Below, piece by piece: positions 8,184 to 18,367 of a stretch of DNA of 64,000 nt. Positions within the stretch are counted from its first letter, which is position 1; every line of letters begins with the position of its first letter. Origin of the DNA: Leuctra nigra (lineage: Eukaryota; Arthropoda; Insecta; Plecoptera; Leuctridae); the NCBI GenBank assembly GCA_934045905.1, contig OW203769.1, positions 26,319,705 to 26,383,704 of the forward strand, read 5' to 3'. Below the pieces are notes generated by a model that saw only the letters and a list, made by a program, of their open reading frames with translations, made no database searches and had not been told where the DNA came from. The position numbers were made by a program, and so were the translations under genes.

Positions 8184-11165
8184 ATGATGAAGTATGTGAA
8201 GAAAAGCAAGACTAATAGGGAAGGTGGAGGTTACAGATATAGAAGAAGAGAAGTTATAAGGATGGGAACAATAAATATTGTCACGTTAAATGGGAAAATA
8301 GAAGAAGTGATTGATGAAATGAAAGAGAGAAAGATGCATGTGTTGGGTTTGAGTGAAACAAAATGGAGAGGAGAAGGGTATAAAGAATTGAGAGATGGTT
8401 ATTGTATATATTGGTGTGGTGATAAAGAATGTAAATTTGGAGTTGCAATTATACTGTGTCAAGAAATGAAAAGCAAGGTTGTGCAAGTAGAGTACATCAA
8501 TGAGAGGTTAATTAAATTTAAATTGTTTTTCGAAGAAATGTTAGTAGAAATTTTACAAGTTTATGCACCTCAAGTTGGAAGGAAAATGGCTGAAAAAGAA
8601 ACTTTTCTTGAGCTTGTAGAAGAAAATATATCTCTTGAAAGTACATTTGTAATGGGTGACTTAAATGCAAAGGTTGGAAGAGAAAGAAGAGGATTTGAAA
8701 AGGTTTTGGGAAAAAATGGATATGGATCCAGGAATAAGGAAGGAGAAAATTTGTTAGAAGTTTGTGCAAGAAATGGATTGGTGATTGGAAATAGTATGTT
8801 TGAGAAGAATGAAAAGAATATGATCACGAGGTATGGTTGGGATGGGAGATCGAAATCGGTAATTGATTATATAATATACAGTGACGCACTTAGAAAAATG
8901 GTATTGGATGTAAAGGTTGTACCGCATGTGGCGTTTGATGGTGATCATCGACTATTAATAGCGGATATACGAATGCCAAGAAAATGTGTTGAAAGAAGAA
9001 AAGCGAAGAGAAGAAGAAAATTGAAGGTATGGAGATTGCAGAATGATGAAATAAGAAAAGAATTTAAAATGGCAATAGAAGAAAATATGCCAGTTGGGGA
9101 TCTTAATTTGGTAGAAGAGGAATGGATGAGTTTTAAAAATGCTATATTGACTATTACAGAAAATATATGCGGGAGGACAAAGGGATTGAGAAGAAGAAAG
9201 GAAACACCGTGGTGGACAAATGCAATTAAGTGTGCAGTAAGAAAGAAAAGAAAAGCATGGGTTAAAAAAGAAGAGTGCAGAACAATATTGAATATAAATA
9301 AATATCAAAGGATGAAGAGATATGTTCACTTTTTGGTTTCAGAAGAAAAATCGAAGACAATGAACGCATTTGTTGAATGTCTAGAGAGGGACTTTGAGGC
9401 AAACAAAAAGATGTTATATTCTGTAGTAAAATGTAAGAGGCAAGATAATAGAACAACTAATTATATGGTAAATGAAAGGGGGTGCCTTACAAATGATGTG
9501 GAGGAAATACAAGATATGTGGAAGCACTACTTTTCAAAGTTATTGAATGATGACAAAGGTGGTACTGAAGACAAGGAAATAAGTGAAGAGTGCGATAAAT
9601 TGAATTGTCAAGATGATATGGTAATGTTTGGGGAAGTTGAGGTGGCAGTAAAAGGGATGAAAAATGGAAGATCGCCGGGAGTGGATGAGATAAGTGTGGA
9701 AATGATAAAGGCAGGTGGTAAAGCTGGATTGGAGTGGTTTTACAGAGTTGTGGCATCGGCATGGATTCAAAAAACTGTACCAAGGGATTGGAGGAGAGGT
9801 GTTATTGTACCATTGTTTAAGAAAGGGGATCGCAAGAAATGTAGCAACTATAGAGGGATAACACTCATGAGCCAAGGAGCGAAGATATACGAACGAATTA
9901 TAGAGAAGAGGATACGAAGTGTAGTTGAAGAGGATTTGAAAGATGAACAATATGGATTTAGAAGAAACAGATCTACGATAGACCTTATATTCGCTATAAG
10001 GACCATTATGGAGAGAAATTGGGAGATGGGAAAGGAAATATGGTTAGTGTTTCTGGATATTGAAAAAGCGTATGATCATTTGCCAAGGGATAGGGTGTGG
10101 GAGAGTTTAGAAAAGAGGGAAATAGACAAGAAGTTGATTGAAAGAGTACAGAGTTTGTATGTTGGATGTGAGAGTTGTGTGGAAACAGTGGGAGGAAGAA
10201 CGGGCTGGTTTAGTGTGAGATCAGGAGTAAGGCAAGGCAGTGTGTTGTCACCTTTGCTGTTCATTATGGTAATTGATGATATAATTCGGGAGGTGGAAAG
10301 GAATGAAGATCTAGATTCGCAAACTGGGGTATATGCGGATGATGTTGTAATTTGGGGAGAGACTGAAGAGTTGGTACAGAAGAAAGTGGATGTGTGGAAC
10401 GAAGTGATAAAAAGATATGGAATGAAGATTAGTAGTGAGAAGAGTGAATATTTGGTTTTGGAGAAGAAGAAAAATGGGCTTGTAAGAAATGGTTTGAAAT
10501 TGGATGGAAAAGATATTAAACAAGTAGAAGATTTTAGTTATCTAGGAAGTTTGGTTACAAAAGACGGAAAGTGTTCGAAAGAAGTTAAAAGAAGAATACA
10601 GAAAGCAGACGGGTTTTATCAAAAAGTTAGAAAATTAGTATGGAATAGGGATTTACCACTTAAATTTAAATTAGTATTATACAAGCAATATTTTTTACCG
10701 ATATTATGTTATGGGGCGGTGACGTGGAATTTGGGATGGAAGGAGAAGAGTATGGTACAAGCAGAAGAGATGAAGTTCGTGAGAGGAATGGCAAATATAT
10801 CGATGAAGGAACATGTAAGAAGTATGGTGATAAGGAAGAAGATGGGTGTGGAGAGTGTTGGGTTCAAAATTGGGCGAGAAAGACTGAGGTGGTTTGGTAA
10901 ACTTAAGAGAATGAAAGACAGTAGAAGAGCCAAAAGTGAATTTGGAAAGTATGTGGAAGGTAAAAGAAAAGTTGGGAGGCCAAGAGATAGATGGATTGAA
11001 CAGGTGAAAAGAGATGTTGAGGAACGAGGTGAAAGATGGGAAGAAGTTGAAAGGAAACATTTGTGGGAAAATCAAGAATTATGGGAACAAATAGTTACTA
11101 AAGTGGAGGTAGTAGAGGAGGATGAGGATGAAGAAGAAAAAGACGGAGGAGAAGAAGAAGAATAA
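8184..11165 (+). CDS. LINE ORF2: AP-like endonuclease plus reverse transcriptase, RTE-like
   Basis: This protein nicks target DNA and reverse-transcribes the element RNA. From the first ATG it has 993 residues; the frame is open back to 8106, overlapping the end of ORF1 by about 70 nt. The endonuclease/exonuclease/phosphatase domain spans residues about 27-265, with SETKW (57-61, catalytic Glu), MGDLNAK (157-163), VIDYI near 226-230 and DGDHRLL (252-258, catalytic His). The reverse transcriptase has FLDIEKAYD (motif A, Asp 625), RQGSVLSPLLF (683-693) and YADD (717-720). The C-terminus carries RLRWFG (900-905) and GRPRDRW (931-937), typical of RTE-like and 'craniofacial development protein 2-like' insect proteins, then an acidic E/D tail. 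There is no RNase H domain. All catalytic motifs are intact. The exact clade needs a tree. Confidence 0.93.
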   Translation: MMKYVKKSKTNREGGGYRYRRREVIRMGTINIVTLNGKIEEVIDEMKERKMHVLGLSETKWRGEGYKELRDGYCIYWCGDKECKFGVAIILCQEMKSKVVQVEYINERLIKFKLFFEEMLVEILQVYAPQVGRKMAEKETFLELVEENISLESTFVMGDLNAKVGRERRGFEKVLGKNGYGSRNKEGENLLEVCARNGLVIGNSMFEKNEKNMITRYGWDGRSKSVIDYIIYSDALRKMVLDVKVVPHVAFDGDHRLLIADIRMPRKCVERRKAKRRRKLKVWRLQNDEIRKEFKMAIEENMPVGDLNLVEEEWMSFKNAILTITENICGRTKGLRRRKETPWWTNAIKCAVRKKRKAWVKKEECRTILNINKYQRMKRYVHFLVSEEKSKTMNAFVECLERDFEANKKMLYSVVKCKRQDNRTTNYMVNERGCLTNDVEEIQDMWKHYFSKLLNDDKGGTEDKEISEECDKLNCQDDMVMFGEVEVAVKGMKNGRSPGVDEISVEMIKAGGKAGLEWFYRVVASAWIQKTVPRDWRRGVIVPLFKKGDRKKCSNYRGITLMSQGAKIYERIIEKRIRSVVEEDLKDEQYGFRRNRSTIDLIFAIRTIMERNWEMGKEIWLVFLDIEKAYDHLPRDRVWESLEKREIDKKLIERVQSLYVGCESCVETVGGRTGWFSVRSGVRQGSVLSPLLFIMVIDDIIREVERNEDLDSQTGVYADDVVIWGETEELVQKKVDVWNEVIKRYGMKISSEKSEYLVLEKKKNGLVRNGLKLDGKDIKQVEDFSYLGSLVTKDGKCSKEVKRRIQKADGFYQKVRKLVWNRDLPLKFKLVLYKQYFLPILCYGAVTWNLGWKEKSMVQAEEMKFVRGMANISMKEHVRSMVIRKKMGVESVGFKIGRERLRWFGKLKRMKDSRRAKSEFGKYVEGKRKVGRPRDRWIEQVKRDVEERGERWEEVERKHLWENQELWEQIVTKVEVVEEDEDEEEKDGGEEEE

Positions 11166-11324
11166 GAAGAAGGAGAAGAAGAACAAGAAGAAAAAAGGAA
11201 GGAGGGGAGGAGGATGAGAAGGAAGACAAATGTGACAGGCCTGGCTAGCCGGCATTACTAAATGTATTTAGCCTATAAGAAATTTTTACTCTACCTAGTG
11301 TGGAATTAAGTGTTTATAAATGTA

Positions 11325-11370
11325 AATAAATATGTGATGATAATAAAAAAAAAAAAAAAAAAAAAAAAAA
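11325..11370 (+). terminator. LINE polyadenylation signal and poly-A tail
   Basis: AATAAA lies at 11325-11330, about 15 nt before an uninterrupted run of 26 A. Copy 2 ends in the same place with 13 A. This is the normal 3' signature of target-primed reverse transcription from a polyadenylated RNA. Confidence 0.85.
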
Positions 11371-12269
11371 TAAGCGCCGGTTTGAACAAAACCACGCAAA
11401 ACGATGCTCTCTCGGATACGATTGGAGAGCAAGCCCGAGAACCAATTGATATCAAATTGTGCATGTGTGTTGTAAAAGAATGACCTTAGCGTTGTTACTT
11501 GGCACATTTTTAAAAAAAAATTTAATACTGCACCCAGAGAGAAAATTAATATACACTTTTCACCAATAATCAATTAACTATTACTAATAACCAAATTAAA
11601 AATTAAAAATGAACCAACATTGGTAACATGATAAAAAATACAAATAATTTCGTCCACGCATTTCGTCTCCAATCGTACCAAACAAGTGTCTGCAAGCAGT
11701 AAAATCGCTCACTCTTGTCAAACATCAATAATATCGGCGCGGTTATAATTGTGAAGAGCACTTTATAAACTCGCGCCATTATAAATGATTTCACACCGAA
11801 CCTCAGTTGTCAGTTTATTCATCTGAACATGGATAGTAAGTTTTTTAACACCTCGTTTTGAGAAAAAACACGATGTCAAAATATATTCCAAGCGTTTTTA
11901 TCAAGAATTCGCGTATTTGCATTTCAAATAAATATATTGAAAGTGCGTACAAACAAAAGACTATTTTGGAAAACATAGTCTCACACCCCTAGACAAAATT
12001 ATCATAAAAAGCTTGTGGATGTAGTCAAGTAGTCCATTTCAAGCTCGACCCTTTGACAGTCATACTTTTTTGTATTAATATTACATTGTAAAAATAGTAT
12101 AATAAATATCAAAGAAATACGAGCCTCTATGATGCGAGTATAAGCGTTCTATTAGAAAAGGCAAGTTATAAAAAAAAAAAATCACACCAACACAATCAGT
12201 GCTGGGCCTCACTGGGTTTGAAATGTGCATTGAGTTTTGTATGGTGTCGTCACTTCATTGCAAACCTAC
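11371..12269. other. non-coding DNA, no gene seen
   Basis: Nothing supportable beyond poly-A/T runs. The only open frames are short and have no recognisable motifs. Confidence 0.5.
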
Positions 12270-12422
12270 CCGTCGCAAGCGCCATTACGCCTGAGTGAAG
12301 GCCGATGCCGACCACGAGGAGCAGTACCATCCACATGTTGAGTGTCTCGGTGTACTGCTGGATGTCACTCAGACTCGTCTCCTCATCTCATGGGGTCCAG
12401 CGGCGCCCTTGATCTTCAAGAT
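12270..12422 (-). pseudogene. possible exon with a membrane segment, frame disrupted
   Basis: On the minus strand a good acceptor (pyrimidine tract then TTTGCTCCAG) precedes 12422, and a donor-like GTAGGT follows 12270, bounding 153 nt of GC-richer sequence. One frame from the middle to the donor reads like real protein: DEETSLSDIQQYTETLNMW, followed by a hydrophobic segment (MVLLLVVGIGLHSGVMALAT) that would span a membrane. The first 17 codons from the acceptor read sensibly only in another frame, and a TGA interrupts the membrane-segment frame. Either a one-base indel has broken the exon or the true acceptor is internal. The protein family is not recognised. Confidence 0.4.
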
Positions 12423-12469
12423 CTGGAGCAAACAAGAGCAAGTCAGCGGTAGAGATGATTGCATGAGAA

Positions 12470-14008
12470 CAGTGGCGGACTGCGAGGGCGATGCAACCCG
12501 TGGCGCTTGGGGAGCGGGAATTTCAAACTGAATACGCAATACTATTTCTCTAAGCAAATAAAGTAAATATCTTATTGTTCGACAGGTCCGATGGCAGTGT
12601 ATGGTGCCAAACATCTTCAGTACCTAATTGAGCGAGCGAAGCGAGCGTCTCCTTTTGACTCTTTTGGCACGGACCTCTGTTTTTTTTTTTTTTTTTGATT
12701 TTTTGGCTGCTACCTGGAGCAATGGAAGTCGCACCGTTTCACCGATCGATCTGAAATTTTGCACACATGTAGAGACAACCTTTTCTGTTTGCTGACCCAA
12801 TTTTTTTTTGAAATCCATAGATTGGTTGAAATTTAAATAAACATCTCCTGATAGGCTGAAAAATTAAAATAGACTTCGACAAATGTGATCGACCTTATAT
12901 TTTGCATGGTCATTAACACCAACATTGTCTCTTATTTTACAAATTTTCAGCCAAATCCTCCCATTGGTTAAAATTTAAAAATATATTTCATGTGCTTTTT
13001 GAAATTTAAACCAGAACCGTTTGACCGATCAACTTGAAAATTTGCATGGTCATCGGGTCAAACATTATCTGTATTTTTGAAAATTTTCAGACTAAACTGT
13101 GTTTCAATTCAAAAGTTTTTGACAGTTTGCGGATATTTTGCGTGTTGGCTGTCATATTTCACGAATTTCATATTTCACGGCATCTTCGAATCTTGACTTC
13201 AAGGTTGTTTGGAGCAGAAATTTTCAAACGTATATTATGAAACTTATATGACCGTTTAAAAAAAATTTGAACGAAATCCTGTGAGTTTTGGAAATTAACA
13301 AGGGATCGTTTAATCATAAAGGTTCAATCGATCAACTTAAAACTTTGCGTGGTTATTGGGACCAATATTTTAGGAATTGTTGGATATTTTCATACAAGTC
13401 TGTGACGAAATTCAAGAATTATTGGCTTTTAAGGACATTTTCGATAAACAGAATTTCGATTCGAGGTGTTGCGCGTTATCCGTGCTCGCTCATCAACGCG
13501 TTACTCAGAGCGTTTTCCTAGTAGGTAAAATTGACCCCCGGATGGCTGTCACCTTAGCGCGGTGGTGGGATTTGTGTTGACCAGTGATCCACTGCAGCTA
13601 GGCCGGCGAGTATATGCTCATGAGTGCTTCCCGTACCGGACAGGCCAGTGAGGCCACAGACAAAGAGCAGTCCTAGAGTCGACTCATCCCATGCCCTCCC
13701 ACTAATTCAAAGACCGCTGTCCTTGCCCCCCCCCCCCCCCCCAATATGGTCCCGGGACCCGACCTCCTGCTCCCTAGTTCGCCCCAATTTGACCTACAAT
13801 GCTCAATGACATGACAACTGACCCCCCTCCCCCATGAATTCTGTACGCAATGGGTAGCTGTGATTCTATATGGCCATTATTATAATAACACCTGAACAAG
13901 TATGCTCGCCTTCAATAAAGGTGTACTTCGCTACCGTATATGTACAGATAAGTTTCACAGTGGTGTTGCGGTGGAGGGAGTTTGGCGTAATGTGATGGTC
14001 CGCCACTG
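12470..14008. mobile_element. possible hAT-like element with 11-bp inverted termini
   Basis: CAGTGGCGGAC at 12470-12480 is exactly inverted at 13998-14008. The 8-bp flanks do not match, so this may be two independent termini. A Helitron-like copy (12627-13521) and a C homopolymer lie inside. No transposase is seen. The same terminal motif recurs at 47401 and, inverted, near 49122-49130. Confidence 0.3.
12627..13521 (+). mobile_element. Helitron-like non-autonomous element, copy A3
   Basis: The left end ATTGAGCGAGCGAAGCGAGC and right end GCGTTTTCCTAG are shared with other copies in this window. The terminal CTAG is preceded by a subterminal inverted sequence around AACGCGTT, as at Helitron 3' ends, and is followed by T in the host. 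The interior has short conserved pieces (CACCGATCGATCTGAAATTT, TTGCACACATGTAGAGACAA) but no Rep/helicase frame. The 5' TC of canonical Helitrons is not seen, so the assignment is tentative. Confidence 0.55.
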
Positions 14009-14166
14009 CTAAGAGTGGCAAAAGTAGTTGATTGCAAATTGCGATTGGCGGATGGCGCACGTGATTCAGCCGTCTGGTTCATAACTTTGTGAGATGCTAT
14101 TTTGATTGGGGGGCTTCTATTTGGTTTGCCCACAAGGGACGGAGGGGCGGGGGGGGGGGGGGGGGG
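13612..14166. other. GC-rich tract with C17 and G18 homopolymers
   Basis: This stretch is proline-rich if translated and contains a C run at 13726-13742 and a G run at 14149-14166. Its part near 13740-13800 resembles the GC-rich tract at 29330-29500, so both may belong to a repeat family. No gene can be supported. Confidence 0.45.
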
Positions 14167-16924
14167 TCATGGGGCGATGAGGAATTGATAATAAAGCTGG
14201 TCCTTGAAGATCTCGGATCGTTTGATCAGTCAGTAGTGTTGCATTACAATTGGGGGGGGATTAGCTCCTGGGTAAATTGCATCTTATATCTAGGACGATT
14301 ACTGGGGTACCAAAGTAATTACCAAAGTAATTGTCCCAGCTTAGTGCGTAAATATTTGTATTACCGTGTAATATACGCACACTAGGCAAAACATAAAACG
14401 GTATATGAATAAGTTTGAATGATGGTAGCGATGTTCTTTGACAATCAATCCTTGTTATGATCAATGAAATGAGGGCTCACCTATTAGAGTTAGATGCCGG
14501 GCAGATATAGACACCTATACTTAGGAAGGTATGATCACATAATTTTCAGAAAATCCTACTTCAAATACCGTTTTATCTTTTGTTGAGTGTACGTAACGTC
14601 TAAAAAATTGATCGCTGTGAAAACCTACAATTTACAAAAATAATAAACTTTTATTCCGCTGTTGAAGGCGAATTTGAGGGGAAGCAAGAGCATTTAAAAT
14701 AAATATTATTTTATTTATATTATGTCAATTTAGGTGTCTACATGAACGCTCATCGAAGTTTCTATGTAATCAGATTGTCTTTGGTGCAGTTTCTATCCCG
14801 GATGCTGCAAGGACCTGGCAGGGCCATGCTCTGATCATATTCAAGTTCCCAGGAATCGCCTGTTTTGCTACCGTCGTAGATTTACGATTGGGTGGGCCAA
14901 TTAGACTGGACTTGCGGTGCAATGAACCCTGCAATTTCACCACATGAATTCACTAGTTTTTGTTCAATTACGAATTTGGTTTGTCTCCGCGCGTCGAATC
15001 CGAATTGGATCTGTTTCTGAGATCTTCACCACTCCGCCGTTTTTATGTTTTTATAGCGAAAATAAATAACGACATTTCAACACTTATAATTTCGCATACT
15101 TTTTTTAATCGTTTTTTAAGCACGTCTTAATGTGTGATTTTGAGTTTTTGCCAAAAAAATTTCTTCCTAAAAGTAAAATCTATTTTAAGTCTTATTTATG
15201 AACGTTATAATTGCATTAATCTAAGTTGAACTTTAATAGACCGTTTTATTCCACAATTTAACACTAATTTTTTTTAGTATGTTTCCGGTTCGAGTAGCTA
15301 ACGGAGGCTGCAAACTCGTATTAAACTGTCTAGGTTTTGATCTCATCTACATAACCACCTGCTGCGAACGAGATAAAGTTATTCCAAGTCATGTTTTTTG
15401 CCCACTGATTTCTGTGGGCAGTAGGGGAAGGTGGGTGATTATGGAGCGGTAGTAGGGGAGAGTGGCTAATGTTGGACTGTTGAGTATAATGGGAGCGAAT
15501 TGCGGAACTGATCGCGTTGACAGGTGAATGTCAGCGGCTTGTTGAGTTGGATGACATTTAGTCCACCTTTGCATCTTCATTAGGCTCGCCTCTAATTAGT
15601 TCCCTCTGGGATATGCTTTGATGTATTGTACTGAACTGATAAATTAAATTGATATCGTCTTAGCAACAGAATTTAACTTGTTATAATGCTTTCCCCATAA
15701 TTAAATTAGGTATAGTAATATTATTATTTATAAAATGTTTATAATTCTCTTGGATATGATTTCAACGTGTATAATTTTTGCCGATATAAAATTGATAGCG
15801 TCTAGTGACATAATTGTTCACTATAATCTTCAATTCCTTCTGAGGATTTATTTAAGTTTGGTTAACCGAATGGGTTTTTATTGTATTATATTTATAGATA
15901 AGCATTTCTTTGAACCAATGAGGAGATATGCTAATAATGGTTCCAGTTCATCATTGTTTGGTCATCTTTCAATCACCATCTAAAAATAGCAAAGTGACAT
16001 CGCATATGTCACTATTTTATTTTAGCCAAACCACTATTGATAACATTTTTTATATGACTTACCCTCTATTGTGGACAGTTGAAAGTTTATTTTTATATTA
16101 TTGTAAATCAATACAAAATTAATGTGTGTTATTATTATCAGTTCAATGAAATAACTACCTATACATTTTTCGCGATTTCCCAGCCTCAAATCCCATGTGT
16201 TTTTCAAGAGGTTTAAAATATATTAAAATAACTATTATTTTAAGTTATACATCCAAGTTTATTTCTATTTTTAATTCTTCAACATTGAAAATTACGACTT
16301 ATTCTGGGTTTTACCACCAAATTTAACTCGGAGCAAAAGAATAAAAACCTCTATAATCTCAATAAAAAATTAAAAGATCTGTCGCAATTCCACTTTTAGT
16401 GCCACTGACCAGGGAATCACAGAAACGACTTAGCACTTCACTTTGCTCCCAATCTACCTCCTGACCATCTTGCCTGAACGCCAATTGCCTATTATCTTGG
16501 GCGCGTTTATACGTGATTGAAATGTACAATGCCATAGTTAAATTAGGTATATTTTCAGTCAGTTATCCAGATCCTAAACAAAGTAAGAAAGATTAAGTAT
16601 AAATTATATAAAATATTGAAGAGATAAACAAAAAAGTAGATACAATATATCAGTAATAAAGTAACAAAATTAATGACTGAGTAGCAGCCAGTGAGTGGTA
16701 TCCGCACCCAAGTAATGTTAGTTTTTAACGGTTTAAATCTAATTTCGGTTAAAAATATCATAAATGAGGTATTGATACTTTGTGTTTCCGTAGGAAACAC
16801 AAACACTTTCGTGAATCATGATAATCACTTGAAAGTTTCAATTGGTTATCCGTCACCAACAGAATCTTACTTATTGCATTATAAGATGTGAAAATATTAT
16901 TTCAAGATTCGCAAAATACAAATA
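14167..16924. other. non-coding DNA, no gene seen
   Basis: About 2.8 kb without a supportable gene, RNA gene or tandem repeat. Open frames are shorter than 90 codons and AT-driven. Confidence 0.5.
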
Positions 16925-18367
16925 ATTGAGCGAGCGACTCCTTTTGACTCTATAATTGACACGTGGACCTCCTTTTTTTTGGCTGTTAATAAGAGCAATA
17001 GAAGTCGCACCGTTTCACCGATCGACCTGAAATGTTGCACACATGTAGAGACAACCTTCTCTGTTTCCAGACCCTAATTTTTTTGAAATCCATTCATTGG
17101 TTCATTGGTAAAATAAATATCTCCTGATAGGTTAAAAATTAAAAAAGGGCCTTCGATAAAACTGATCAAACTCATATTTTGCATGGTCATTAAGACCAAC
17201 ATTGTCTCTTATTTTACAAATTGTCATCCCAATCGGTTAAGAATGTATGAACTTATTGCCATTTTTAATATTTGTCAGAAATGAAGTATTGAAAATGAAT
17301 GTTTTTCCACTGCAACTGAATCTGATTTGCTTTAAGTACCAGAGTGTTTAGATGCTATGTTCACTTTTCAGTGAAAAGCAGATAGGTAGTACATTTATGT
17401 TGATTGAGTGGAACAAATTTGAATAGTTCAATAGGAATCCTGCTCGTGACGTCACAAGGGTAGAAAAATGGAGGCTGAGAGGGTAGTGGAAATGTGTCAA
17501 AGCTATAAATAACAAGGTAAATACTATTTCTCAGATGAATATTTAATTTGAAAATGTGTAAGAATAAATATTTCATATAACTATGTACTTACTTAAATGT
17601 CTTTAATTCATAAGTAATCACTGTAATATGAACTTGAGGTTGCCGCTGTCAGATTTATTTATTCCCTATACCTTTATATAGGTTACTATGGCAACCAATT
17701 TTCTCACGCAGGATGCCTTCAAAATGTACCTACTTCGAGTTTTTAAGGACCTTGAATTTGATAGACTTTTTGTCAATTCGTAGTTCTGATGGCCGTTCTT
17801 CCTGTGTTTCTACTTGGCTGAGTTTGCATCCAGAAGGGTTTAGAAAACATTAGTCGATATTTCAACAATTTCGTTCATTGGCGTTTGTTCTCTTCATGTG
17901 ATCACACTTAATTTCAAATCTCTCCAGCATTTTGATTATTTTCGTTGAAAAGTTTGGCAATTTGGTGTTCTTTGTGAAGGTTTTAGTAAACCTTCTCCGC
18001 TTTTATAGCAGAGGAACATCATTTATCGAGAGTTTTTGTCAGAACATTGATATTTTATCATAATTTTCTTGTGGAAACGTTGGATTCATTCCGTTTCTGA
18101 GCTACTGTCTAGCCTGACATTTCCTTGAAGGTTGCTAATTTTTTGAAAGGTTTGATTCATTCAGTTCAAAACATTACATTGTCTTATTGTAATTGTGGAA
18201 CGTTGGATTCATTCCGTTTCTAAACTAGGTACTGTTTAACGTTTAATCTAGGTTTAATAACGTTAAAACGATTAAATGTTGTCTATGTGGTAACGCATCT
18301 TCGGTTCTATGTTTGCGCACGTGTCCAGTGCTCGCTCATCAACGCATTACAAGGAGCGTTTTCCTAG
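16925..18367 (+). mobile_element. Helitron-like element, long copy A4
   Basis: It starts with ATTGAGCGAGCG and ends with GGAGCGTTTTCCTAG, like the other copies. It is about 1.44 kb against 0.8-0.9 kb for the rest, because roughly 0.8 kb of unrelated sequence lies between the shared left part (to about 17400) and the right terminus (from about 18300). This is either captured host DNA or an insertion. Within the extra part, a motif around GTTGGATTCATTCCGTTTCT occurs twice, near 18078 and 18192. The base after CTAG is C here, unlike the T found after the other four copies. Confidence 0.5.

Larger units (their letters stand above)
6460..11370 (+). mobile_element. full-length LINE (non-LTR) retrotransposon, copy 1
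   Basis: About 4.9 kb, running from a 5' end shared with copy 2 (AATTCACGAAGGCCGTGAAC) to a 26-base poly-A tail at 11345-11370. An AATAAA signal lies at 11325-11330. It has a 5' UTR of about 327 bp, then ORF1, ORF2 and a purine-rich 3' UTR. The sense strand is strongly purine-biased, which is why the opposite strand carries many open but meaningless frames. No clear target-site duplication is seen: the left flank ends TTTTTGCGTCG and the right flank starts TAAGCGCCGG. Both frames are intact, so the copy may still be active. Confidence 0.95.

Noticed and set aside
8286..11075. Many minus-strand open frames opposite LINE ORF2 (and the mirror set at 37936-40725)
   Set aside because: They arise from the strong purine bias of the LINE sense strand and are phenylalanine/serine-rich shadows.
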